Assembly: GCF_963966145.1 (NCBI RefSeq)
Contig: NC_091052.1
Span: forward strand, 310,001 to 374,000
Length of the DNA stretch: 64,000 bases
Reading direction: 5' to 3'
DNA from: Tenebrio molitor
Lineage: Eukaryota; Arthropoda; Insecta; Coleoptera; Tenebrionidae
The first letter of the stretch is position 1, and each line of letters starts with the position of its first letter. The notes under the pieces were generated by a model that was not told the DNA's origin, made no database searches, and saw nothing but the letters and a program-made list of their open reading frames with translations. The position numbers and the translations under genes were made by a program. Positions 40,050 through 50,196 of this stretch are shown in pieces.

Positions 40050-40583
40050 GTTTAATAAAGTTAAACAAACGAATTTGTCACATTCATTTAACAAGTTTCC
40101 ATATTTTGCTAAATCATAGAGTTATTATGTACAAATCTAAAATTGATAAGTAAACGCAACAACAGGAACAAAATGCTTCAGTGCTGTTCTTCTTCTTTTC
40201 ATAATAAAATTTGAACCTGTAAGATACAGTGTTTATCATAACTTGAACTTTGTATTATTTCGTAAATTTCTACAAATGTCTTGAGGTTTCAAACTAGTTA
40301 TATGCAATTATTATGATATAACTGTATGCAAATAAAAGATACCTAATAAAATGTATTGAGCTCTATTACATTTGTATTAAAAAATGTTACTTAATATAGT
40401 GCACAAAATCCAAGTAAATCTCTCTGTTTACAACATTTTATCAAAATGATAACATCAAACACTGATAAAAACACGTTTAAATAGAAAGGTTGACCATCTG
40501 TTGATTAGTTTACGTTATATTTTTTACAAAAGTATGTTCTCATTCAGACTATTTTTTACACAATTCAACAATTCATTTTTGCA
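40050..40583. other. Upstream region of the first P450
   Basis: AT-rich. A splice acceptor (TTTTTGCAG, ending at 40584) lies 8 bases before the ATG, so this stretch probably contains a 5' untranslated intron. The non-coding first exon and promoter were not identified. Confidence 0.5.
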
Positions 40584-40592
40584 GGATTTTCA

Positions 40593-42283
40593 ATGGCGCT
40601 ATTAACAGGCAGCTGGTTAGGGGACAGTATAACTTTATTTTTAGGATTTGTTACCATTTTTGTAACTTGGATAAAATGGTCTCACTCTTACTGGCAACGC
40701 AAAGGTCTCTTCACTCCCCCTACAACATTCTTCTTTGGTAACGGTAAAAAAATCTTTACCCAAGAACAATCTTTTGGAGATTTCACAGTAGACATGTACA
40801 GATACTTTAAAAGCCATCATAAACCACACGGAGGTTTCTATTTGTTATTCATGCCAACTTATATGCCTGTCGATCCGGAGCTTGTAAAGTACGTAATGCA
40901 AAATGACTTCAACCACTTTGTTGACCGAGGGTTATACTACAACGAAGAGACCGATCCTTTGAGTGCACATCTGTTTTCGTTAGACGGTGCTAAATGGAGA
41001 AATTTGAGAGTTAAGATGACTCCAACTTTTACTTCAGGAAAAATGAAGATGATGTTTGATACGTTGGTGAAATGCGGTGATCAACTGCTCACAGAGATGA
41101 ATAAAACTGTTGGAAACACTTCTATTGACATCAAAGATATGTTATCCAGATTCACTACCGACATCATCGGTACAGTTGCGTTCGGAATTGACTGCAACTC
41201 TTTAAAAAATCCAGACAACGAGTTTAACAGATATATGAAATTATTTTTCTTGGATGGATTTTGGGACAACATCATTGGTTTTATAACTTTTGTAACTCCA
41301 GGTATCGCCAAGAAACTTGGGTTGAAAGCTGTGAAGCCACCATTATCCAAATTCTTTATGAGAGTAGTTAAAGATACTGTAGACTATCGAGAAAAAAACA
41401 ACATTCATAGGAAAGACTTTATGCATCTTCTGCTCCAACTTAAGAATCGAGGAAAGCTAGATGAAGATGGTGGCATTTTAAAGGAGATCGGAGATGACAA
41501 AGAATCAGACCTGTCGATAAATGAGTTGGCAGCTCAAGCTTTCGTTTTCTTTCTCGCAGGTTACGAGACATCGTCGACTACAATGACGTTTTGTCTTTTT
41601 GAGTTAGCTTCGAATCCTGAGATTCAAGAGAAGCTCCGACAAGAAGTTTTTGAAGTGCTCAAGCAACACGACAATAAATTAACATATGATGCTACCATGG
41701 AAATGCATTACATGGAGAAAGTAATTAACGGTAAGAATATTTTTGGATTATTTAAGATTATTTGATGATTTGATTTCATTGATGATTGATTTGTACATAG
41801 AAACATTGAGAAAATATCCGCCAGTTCCCGGACTAAACCGTATTTGTACCAAAGACTACAAAGTGCCCGGAAGTAACATTATGATCAAGAAAGATACGAA
41901 AGTGTGGATTCCGGTTTTAGGTTTGCAGCGTGATCCAGAGTTTTATCCTGATCCGGAAAAGTTTGACCCAGAGAGGTTCTCAGAAGAAAATAAAAACGAA
42001 CGTCACCCTTACACATTTATTCCATTTGGAGAAGGACCAAGAGTTTGCATTGGTACGTACATAATATTATATGTATAACGATGACTGTGTTATAATTTCA
42101 TTTGATGTAAATTATTCAGGTCTCAGATTTGGAATGATGCAAACAAAAGTTGGACTCAGCATTCTTTTAAAAAATTATAAGTTCTCGGTTAGTTCAAAAA
42201 CAACTGTGCCATTGCAACTGGATCCAAGGAGTTTTATAATGAGTACGGAGGGTGGGATTTGGCTGAATTATACCGAAGTTTAG
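40593..42283 (+). CDS. Cytochrome P450, CYP6-like (CYP3 clan), three exons
   Basis: A haem mono-oxygenase anchored in the endoplasmic reticulum; relatives oxidise plant toxins and insecticides using NADPH-P450 reductase. Exons 40593-41730, 41801-42052 and 42120-42283 join in frame (introns of 70 and 67 bases, GT-AG, both phase 1) to 517 residues, a normal length. Visible in order: N-terminal membrane anchor (about 10-27), C-helix WRNLR, I-helix AGYETSS at 322-328 with the proton-delivery pair Glu325-Thr326, K-helix ETLR 380-383, PERF-type block FDPERF, haem loop FGEGPRVCIG at 455-464 with the ligand Cys462. All catalytic motifs are intact. A tandem paralogue starts 2.8 kb downstream. The acceptor just before the ATG suggests a non-coding first exon. 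The exact CYP family was not determined. Confidence 0.95.
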
Positions 42284-42347
42284 TAAAAAGCTTAAGAAAC
42301 AGCGACAAATTTAATTTACGTTTTCGACCTATTCTGAACAGTAAAGA

Positions 42348-42359
42348 AATAAAAATAAA
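42348..42359 (+). terminator. Polyadenylation signals of the first P450
   Basis: Two adjacent AATAAA hexamers begin 65 bases after the stop codon of the first P450. Confidence 0.6.
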
Positions 42360-42459
42360 GGATTTGAGAATTAATTAATAGACATTTTTTTTTTGTTATA
42401 CCTACCTACCGAACCTTTCAATAGATGCCGCTGAAGGAAAAATTACTAATGAATTACTA

Positions 42460-42810
42460 CTATGCCGGCCAAAAATTTTTGGCCGTCATTGTCTGTCAAT
42501 TCAAAAAAAAATAATTGTAATCCGTACTTTATTGTCATCCTGATTACCGTCTTGATTATGAACGTTATTTTCAAAACTCAAAATTATTTTGTCATTTATA
42601 CTACACAGAACGTTTACCTCAGGTTATCTATGTACGATTGCTCTAATTTTGTTTATTCATGTCGGATTTTTGGAATATCTGAGCTTCAAACAGTTTAAAT
42701 TGATTGTCAAAATGACAAGAATCGAAAGTGGGGTTACGATTCCTAAAGGTTTATTTACACTTTACTTGAATGTCAAGAAAGTTACGGCCAAAATTTTTTG
42801 GCCGCCATAG
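42460..42810 (+). mobile_element. MITE with CTATGSCGGCCAAAAA ends
   Basis: A 351-bp element. The left end reads CTATGCCGGCCAAAAATTTT and the right, on the opposite strand, CTATGGCGGCCAAAAAATTT; TA lies on both sides. Each end also contains its own small palindrome (GGCCAAAAATTTTTGGCC). Non-autonomous, mariner-like. Confidence 0.85.
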
Positions 42811-42822
42811 TACATTTGTTTA

Positions 42823-43077
42823 CTGTAGTTTCAATTTGGTTGTAGGTCGTAAAATTTTATGGTACTTTAAGTTAAAGATCTTACGGGGCTTATAAATCCT
42901 AGTTTACCACTAGCAGGTAATATTTTAAGCAGGGTTGTATTGTACATTTGGTATATTTGCATTGTACGGCAAACGGCACGCGCCGCTTCCCAACCTTTTC
43001 AAACCCAACCATTGTGCCCGTTATCGCTCATAATATCCAATAAAATTTTACGACCTACAACCAAATTGAAACTACTA
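42823..43077 (+). mobile_element. MITE with GTAGTTTCAATTTGG ends
   Basis: A 255-bp element with inverted ends of about 40 bp centred on GTAGTTTCAATTTGGTTGTA, TA on both sides. It begins 12 bases after the previous MITE ends. Confidence 0.85.
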
Positions 43078-43089
43078 TAAATGCATATA

Positions 43090-43261
43090 CAATCGCGGAC
43101 AGAAAAATGTAGGACAATGTTTTTTTGCTAATGTAAGTTTGTTTATTCTTTCTATAGTTACTATTAAAATATTTATTTATTATAGTAAGCCTGATTTACT
43201 CAACTCAATTTTAGCTAAATTTCTTAATAAGACTTGTCCTACTTTATTCTGTCCACGACTG
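43090..43261 (+). mobile_element. MITE with CAATCGCGGACAGAA ends
   Basis: A 172-bp element. The left end reads CAATCGCGGACAGAAAAATG and the right, on the opposite strand, CAGTCGTGGACAGAATAAAG; TA lies on both sides (43088-43089, 43262-43263). The right TA is also the left TA of the next MITE. Confidence 0.85.
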
Positions 43262-43263
43262 TA

Positions 43264-43645
43264 CTATTGTGAGCAAAAAAAGTGGGACATCAAACTTCTG
43301 TCAGTTTTGAAAAAAAATTCGATGTAGTTCAAGCTTTATTGTCATTTTGCCTTTGATTATTGTCATAGAAATTTGACACTATTCTAGCTGACAGTTTAAA
43401 ATTTTATTTTATACTCCTATTTTCCTTTTCCAAATGGCCTCTTCTTTTTATAAAGGTAGATTTTGATTGGGACTTTGCATTAAATAAATATGCACTACGT
43501 GCTTACTTACACTTATTCCCTACAATCTCTAATACTTAATGACAACGTCAGTTAATTCAAAGTAGGATTAGAATCGGATAAGGGTTATTTCACATTAAAA
43601 GTCAAGACAATGACGTTGATGTCCCACTTTTTTTGCCCGCAATAG
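43264..43645 (+). mobile_element. MITE with CTATTG..AAAAAAAGTGGGACATC ends
   Basis: A 382-bp element with inverted ends of about 35 bp containing GCAAAAAAAGTGGGACATCA. It is flanked by TA at 43262-43263 (shared with the previous MITE) and 43646-43647. No transposase frame. Confidence 0.85.
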
Positions 43646-43785
43646 TACATAAGTACATAAAAATACTTTTGAAAGACTTCTAATTAGACAAAATAGTTTT
43701 TGGTCAAATAATACTTTGTTGAAATAAACAAAATAATATCTATAATATAAAATCATACACATCATTCCATTTAAAAAGATGCAAA

Positions 43786-43927
43786 ATAGTTATTTATTAT
43801 ACGAGCGGGCTAAATGAATGTTTAACGAGCGATGCGTTTAACAGCGCGAGCGGCGAAGCCGCAAGCGCGTTAACATCGCAAGTTAAACATTCATTTAGCC
43901 CGCGAGTATAATACAACTGTTTATCCA
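43786..43927 (+). mobile_element. Hairpin-frame element, copy H5
   Basis: Opening motif ATAGTTATTTATTATACGAG at 43786-43805. A perfect 21-bp stem pairs CGGGCTAAATGAATGTTTAAC (43806-43826) with 43882-43902, then an inner stem leads to the GC-rich apex GCGAGCGGCGAAGCCGC. The closing motif TACAACTGTTTATCCA starts at 43912. This is the cleanest stem of the family, and its arms share no sequence with the other copies. Confidence 0.75.
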
Positions 43928-45083
43928 ATTTTAGACTAACAAACCTCTCCAATTTGAGCGTAATTTTTTTAAAATCAAGTCCGAAGCTTGTGTCACTAAT
44001 CACCTATGATTGTCGAGTCGCTGAGTGTGATTTTTTGTTGCTATGGCTTTATTAACACGAGAAAAAAAAATCGGTGTTACAGTGAATTATTTTATCCAAT
44101 ATTACTCCTAATAAAATTAGGTCTTTACGGCGTATACACGTATAGAAGGTGAAAATCTAGAAAATGGATGATACAATTATGAACAATTGCTTCCCAATAC
44201 CTGTAATGTATGTATAATTATTGTTTAATACATTTTTATTTATTTTCTTTGACATTTACTTGACATTTTTAAACCGCTAGCGAAATAAAAATTTTAAACC
44301 GCTAGAGCAATTAAAATTTTATTCGATTATTCATTAAACAAGTGCTTTTATCCCCTGTATCTAAGTATTTAAACATGACTTTATAAGGCAAAATTGGATA
44401 AAATATATAAATAAACTAATACTTATTATGTATTATGAACCAGTAAATTATGAACCTGATATCTAATATACGAGTAAATCTGGCTGTACCTACCTAAGCG
44501 TAGAGTGTAGACAGTAGTAAGTTGTATAGGTATAGACTTATTCAAATCAAAAATTTAAATTACTTTATGCTCATCCGACAACTAACGTGACTTGAATTGC
44601 TTTAGACATTCCATTAATATTTTCCATCATATGACGACGTGTACTCTATACGTTCAATAATAACATGTCATATTCTGACAATTTTATTAAAAAGGATTTT
44701 CAAAAAATTATATCGCAACTTAATCTTTCCATTAAAGAAAAATTAACTATTAATAACAAATTATATTACCAAGTTAAATTTAATTAGTTTGGATCAGTCA
44801 GAGTCCAAATACACTGTATTCTGTAATTAGCAATTTTGTTGATGTAACAATTAAAATAAAAATTTACTTCATTAGTTGTTGACAATTACAGCAATTAATT
44901 AGATACATTTTTTAAATTTTTTAGCATCTTTTTGTCACAGATAAAGAATATTGTTGTACATTCAAAAAAATTGTTTTTTGTTGTAACACGATAAGGATTT
45001 TACAACAGACAAAGAAACATTTCCGTACCTTTGTTAGTTTTGTCAAATCAATTAGTGCTAAATATAGATTTTAGGTGTTTGAA
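43928..45083. other. Upstream region of the second P450
   Basis: AT-rich and non-coding. TTTTAAACCGCTAG occurs twice at about 44267-44304. A splice acceptor (ATTTTAG ending at 45074) lies 9 bases before the ATG, so a 5' untranslated intron is likely here, as in the first P450. No promoter was identified. Confidence 0.5.
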
Positions 45084-46723
45084 ATGGCTTTGATAACTGG
45101 AAGTTGTTTGACGGACTTCCTGTTATTGCTTCTATTAATTATTCCATTGATGGAATGGTGGCAGACGTACTGGAACCGTAAAGGGTTGTTGACACCTCGT
45201 CGTGTATTATTTTTTGGTAATGGAGCAGGTGTTATTCTTCAGCGGGAATCACACGGAGACGCGATCATGAAGTTATATAGATATTTCAAAGAGCATAACA
45301 AACGCCATGGTGGCTACTATTGGGTAACTTTGCCTCTTTACATGCCTGTCGATCTTGAGATTATCAAATGTATTATGCAAAACGATTCCGATCATTTTGC
45401 CGACCGAGGTGTGTACATCGACAAAGTGGGAGATCCTCTAAGTGGACATTTGTTTTCGTTGGAAGGAGAGAAATGGAGAAAGCTTAGGGCCAAACTAACA
45501 CCGACTTTCACATCTGGAAAAGTGAAGATGATGTTCGACACTGTGGTTAAATGCAGTGACGATTTGATTTTAGAAATGGACAAAAGTGTAGAGTCCTCTA
45601 TCAACATTAAAGACATATTAGCACGATTTACTACAGATATTATCGGCAACTGCGCTTTTGGAATTGAATGCAACTCACTTAAAAATCCAGATAACGAATT
45701 TACCAGATATTTAATGAAGTTTTTTATGCGTGGGTTTTGGAAAAACATTCAAGGATTCTTCAGTTTCATCGCTCCAAACATGGCGAGATTCTGTGGAGTG
45801 AAGGAAGTCGAGCCAGACATATCCAGATTCTTCTTGAAAGTGGTCCAAGATACAGTGGAATTTCGTGAAAAAAATAATGTCTACAGAAAAGATTTTATGC
45901 ATCTTTTGCTGCAACTCAAGAACAGAGGGAAACTAGTTGACGATGAGAAAGTTCTGGACGACGATAACATCAAGAGGGAAGTTACATTGACAACAAACGA
46001 ATTAGCGGCTCAAGCTTTCGTTTTCTTCCTTGGCGCTTTTGGAACTTCATCCACCACAATGGCTTACTGTCTTTTCGAACTGGCGTCGAATCCAGAAATT
46101 CAGGAAAGAGTACGACAGGAAGTGAATACCGTCTTTACTAGATACGAAGGTGAATTTAATTATAATGGCATTATGGAAATGCATTACATGGAAAGAGTTA
46201 TCAATGGTAAGTTTTAATTTTCACGATGACAGAAAATACAATAATTCAGTTTAACAGAAACTCTTAGAAAATATCCACCACATCCTGGCTTAAACCGCAT
46301 TTGCACCAAAGATTATCTTGTCCCCGGAACTGACATCGTAATCGAGAAGGGTACCAAGGTAATGGTACCGATTTTGGGAGTGCAACGTGATCCAGAGTAT
46401 TATCCAGACCCTGAAAAATTCGATCCAGATCGATTTACCGAAGTCAACAAAAATAAACGACACCCGTTTACATTTCTGCCCTTTGGGGAGGGTCCCAGAA
46501 TTTGCATAGGTTTATAACATTTCCTGTTTTAAGCGTTTACAGAAATGAGTGTATTTTAGGTGTAAGGTTTGGAATGATGCAAACAAAAGTGGGACTCAGT
46601 GCTCTTTTACAAAGTTATAAATTTTCCGTCAGTTCCAAAACTAAATTGCCGTTGAAACTCGATCGTAGAAGTTTTATAATGACAACTGAGGGTGGCATTT
46701 GGCTCAATTACATCAAAGTTTAA
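45084..46723 (+). CDS. Cytochrome P450, CYP6-like, three exons, atypical I-helix
   Basis: A paralogue of the upstream P450. Exons 45084-46206, 46258-46509 and 46560-46723 (introns of only 51 and 50 bases, GT-AG, phase 1, at the same positions) give 512 residues; exons 2 and 3 have exactly the same lengths as in the first gene. The ATG at 45084 is chosen over an upstream GTG because it aligns with the paralogue (MALITGS against MALLTGS) and lies just after an acceptor. Motifs: WRKLR, ETLR 375-378, FDPDRF, haem loop FGEGPRICIG 450-459 with Cys457. The I-helix reads GAFGTSS (317-323) where the paralogue has AGYETSS: the acidic residue is Gly320 and the AG pair is reversed, while Thr321 is kept. 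The frame is otherwise intact, so it is probably a functional gene with changed oxygen chemistry rather than a pseudogene. Confidence 0.93.
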
Positions 46724-46827
46724 ATAAAATTTCAAACAAGTGAAAAGCATTTACCATTTAATTTCATGTTGACACATGATTTTGTTGACATAAACTACAT
46801 TATTAGCGAATTCTGATTTATATTATA

Positions 46828-48719
46828 CAGTGTGGAAACTACTTATGGAATAAATTCAGTAATTTCAAAACTAATGACATTTGTCAAAAACGCTGAAAAA
46901 GGTCAATTTTTATTTCTCATAATGCTTATTTTAAGTTGCTTCATTTGTTCATGACGTTATTCATTTTTGAGCTATGACGTCATCACCAATTTTTTTAAAT
47001 GACAACCCCAACTTTTTTCTTCTCTCTCTGATAGATCCTCCCACTACCTAAACGTTGAATAAAAAAATTTGGTACTTTACATAACAATTTTTTTGAGAAA
47101 ATTACAAATTTTACTTCAAAAATTTAATTTAATTTTTGATGTAAAAATTTTAATTGAGCTCAAACAATAACAAACAGACATCTAAGATTAACAACAACAT
47201 TTAATGTGAATGTTGAAATTGTCCCTCGCCAACTACTGCTCGTCAAATCTTAGATGGCCGCTAAGGATGCGCAGAAGAGGGAGTGCGATGCAAGATGTGG
47301 AACCGAGATGCGACAAGGTGAAGCGGTAAAGTAGGGTATAATTCTGAAAAGTACACTCAGATACAGAAATTGACTTGTTCTAACTCCGCATTGTCGACGA
47401 GATTTTAATCCTGTAGCTGTAATCTGTACTGACGTATTGCGAGTCTTCAACGTATTTGTGATCTGCAATTTTTATTACCTAAATAATAATAAATAGGTAC
47501 CTTTCCCACTAAATTTCCGACGGCATTGTAATTTTTACATTTCTCCTTTTTAGAAAATGACACCCATAAAGTTGCTCTTATTGTTAACACACGTTGTACA
47601 TTTTGATAATTACGTCTCCTTAAATTTCAAAATCATAAAGCACTGTAAATTTTATTGAAGTACCTGTTCTTGCTATTTTGTCGATGGACGAGTCGATTGG
47701 ACCATTCGCTTAAATTACAATTACAAACAGATGTTCGTTATTCGCAGCGCTTCAGCCACTTTTACATAATGCCGTAAACAATTTCCCAGATTTCGAATAC
47801 GGTAAGATGATGCACAAAGAATTATTCATTATTTTAATAAACTGTTATGTATTACGAAATCAAAGACATTATTCCATATACCTAACTCATAATGTCATAT
47901 TAATCATTTAAATTTAAAATATTAATAACATAATTACATAACATTTTTGTTGTATATTTAATACAAAAATTTCCGATAATATTTCGGAATCTGGAAAAGT
48001 ACCCCGAATGCTTGCAGCGTTTCCACGTTGAATGGCAAGGGAAATCCTCTCGAAAAGGAATTTCTTTGATTAAGAATCGCCTGATTCCGCGATAAATACA
48101 AAAATATGTTTCACTGTGCTTTTAAAAGCCATGGTTTGGAGTGTACCAGTGTTTCCACTGCTGCGACGCTCGAACAAGTGACGTCCCCACTCCTACCGTT
48201 ACCATTGCGCATCCGAATCTCAGCGGCCATCTAACATTTGACGAGCAGTATTTGGCACTCACCGACACTTTGTACACAGCGCTCAATAATGTCAGGGCTT
48301 ATTTGCTCCATTTCAGCGCGAATTCTCTGTCTTAAATCTTGTAAATTGTTTGGTCTATTAAAATAAATCTTCTGTTTTAAATAAACCCATGCAAAAGAAT
48401 TTTTACGTTAAAAATTAAATTAAATTTTTGAAATAAAATTTGTCATTTTCTCAAAAAAATTGTTATATAAGGTACCAATTTTTTTCATTCGTTGTTTAGC
48501 GAGTAAGAAGGGCTATCGGAAAGGGAAGAAAAAAGTGGGGGTTGTCATTTCAAAAAATTGATGATGACGTCATAGCTCAAAAATTAATGACGTCATGAAC
48601 AAATGACGCAACTTAAAATAAGCACTATAAGAAATAAAAATTGACCTGTTTCAGCGTTTTCAACAAGTGTCATTAGTTTTGAAATTATTGAATTTATTCC
48701 ATAAGTAGTTTCCACACTG
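46828..48719 (+). mobile_element. 1.9-kb inverted-repeat transposon relic, CAGTGTGG ends
   Basis: A 1892-bp element whose arms are exceptionally long: the outer 300 bp pair (CAGTGTGGAAACTACTTATG start), and pairing resumes at CTGCTCGTCAAATSTTAGAT near 47238 and 48239, so the arms reach about 450-530 bp. TA lies on both sides (46826-46827, 48720-48721). No transposase frame is recognised in the middle. It begins 104 bases after the second P450 stop codon. Confidence 0.85.
46849..46854 (+). terminator. AATAAA inside the transposon arm, candidate poly(A) signal of the second P450
   Basis: One AATAAA overlaps the stop codon itself (46723-46728), which is too close for a normal 3' end. The next hexamer is this one, 126 bases after the stop and inside the left arm of the 1.9-kb element. 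Confidence 0.35.
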
Positions 48720-48858
48720 TATGTGGCACAATGTGTTTTGATCTATTCTATCTTTGTCTTTATTACATAAATACAAACGCATAAATTTATAATCTTTTAA
48801 CCAGCTAAGCAGCACACATTTCTCAAAATATCAATCTACATCTATTTTAAACATTATG

Positions 48859-49135
48859 CAGTGTGGAAGTAATGCATACATTCAGTAATTCCACTGATAG
48901 GCATTAATTTTTTGGAAAAAATCTTGAAGGGGTATAGCGATTTTAACTTCAACAAATATTTTCAGTTTCTTATGTCCTTTGTTTTTCATGTTATGACGTC
49001 ATCTACTGTTTTTTTAAATACCAATCTTTATTTTTTATTACATATTTGAAAAATACGAACGATAGGAAAAATGAGGTATAGCTTGGCTAAGCTATATTTA
49101 AAAAAGGATAACACGTTTTTTGACATTTCCTTGTT
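48859..49135 (+). mobile_element. Diverged half-copy of the CAGTGTGG element
   Basis: It begins CAGTGTGGAAGT and follows the left arm of the 46.8-kb element in order: ATTCAGTAATT, then ATGACGTCAT, then TTTTTTTAAAT, with much divergence. No matching right end was found, so it looks truncated at the downstream transposon. Confidence 0.5.
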
Positions 49136-49311
49136 TTTTTTTTATTGCTATACTGGCCAGATTTCGCCAAGGCTACACACAAATTATATAAAATTTAAAT
49201 AAAACATTAATACAAAAAATGAAATAAAGAATACGTGCTTCGTATTTTTTATACAGTGCCTTTTTTTTAACGCTGGCCATAGGGATTTACATCACAAAAA
49301 CTTTGGATCGT

Positions 49312-49506
49312 GTTAATAAGCTTTATCTAATTCCGTGGGATAAATGACACTTATCCCACTCATTTGAGTGGAATAAGGAACTTCGTTACCGGACGCATTT
49401 CATTACTCCACTCAGTGGGATAAGTGAGCTTCATTACCCCACTCAGTGGGATAAGGAAGTCATTATTCCACTGAGTGGTGTAATGAAACTGCCGGAAATA
49501 AATAAG
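49312..49506 (-). repeat. Palindromic cluster, right copy (inverted)
   Basis: On the minus strand this resembles 39854-40049: both contain TCTAATYCCGTGGGATAAAT followed by ACTTATCCCACT and then alternating CATTAC/GTGGGATAA blocks. The two copies lie in opposite orientation either side of the P450 pair. This copy is inside the CAGTGCC element; the left copy is not obviously so. Confidence 0.7.
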
Positions 49507-49538
49507 ATTTACTTTTTTTTTTTAATTCGGGGCGGTCT

Positions 49539-49693
49539 TAGATAAAATTTTGTACAGAACACGTGGGCTAAAGCATATTACAGGAAACTCGTGTGATTAC
49601 AGATGAACTCGGGCTAACGCCCTTGTTATCTGCAATCTTCACACTCGAATCCTGTAATATTGCTTTTATCCCACTAATTGTGTAAATAACTAT
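49539..49693 (-). mobile_element. Hairpin-frame element, copy H6
   Basis: On the minus strand: opening motif ATAGTTATTTACACAATTAG (49693-49674), closing motif TACAAAATTTTATCTA (49554-49539). The imperfect stem pairs 49571-49604 with 49629-49666; the apex contains CTCGGGC..GCCC. The arm includes GTGGGATAAAAGC, a motif of the neighbouring palindromic cluster. Confidence 0.65.
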
Positions 49694-50047
49694 TTTAGCA
49701 GGAATTTTTAAGTGAAATTTGGCAGAATACTAGATTAGTATTTTATAAATCAATTTCAGTTTATTTTATGCTACGGAACAAAATAATTACGGAATTAATT
49801 TAAAAAAAGTACATTAAATTTATTACATTATTTCTTGCCCAGAAGGTTTTATAATCGTTAGACAGTTACAAAATGTTCGACAAAATTTTTATGATCGTCT
49901 TGGTTAGTGCCTTTCAGCCTATGGAAGACTGTTTGAACAATCTATGAAATGAAAATTCAAAAATAATTAATTCCTCCACCGCCTTTCATTACAAAATTTT
50001 TATAAACATAAATAACAATTAAAAAACGAAATTTAAAGGCTGAAGGT

Positions 50048-50196
50048 GGAAATAAAAGTTTGTATGCAACTCGCTTAGCAATTAATCTTTATTGGGCTTA
50101 CTGGCTTATGGAGACTCGTTCCTTACGTCACTCGTCCAACAAGTGCCAGCGTGCCCGTAAAGATTAATTTACTAAGCTCGTCAAATAAATAACTAT
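50048..50196 (-). mobile_element. Hairpin-frame element, copy H7
   Basis: On the minus strand: opening motif ATAGTTATTTATTTGACGAG (50196-50177), closing motif TACAAACTTTTATTTC (50064-50049). The stem pairs 50072-50105 with 50145-50178; the apex has two CTCG/ACTCG blocks. Same orientation as H6, 0.5 kb away, with different arms. Confidence 0.65.
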
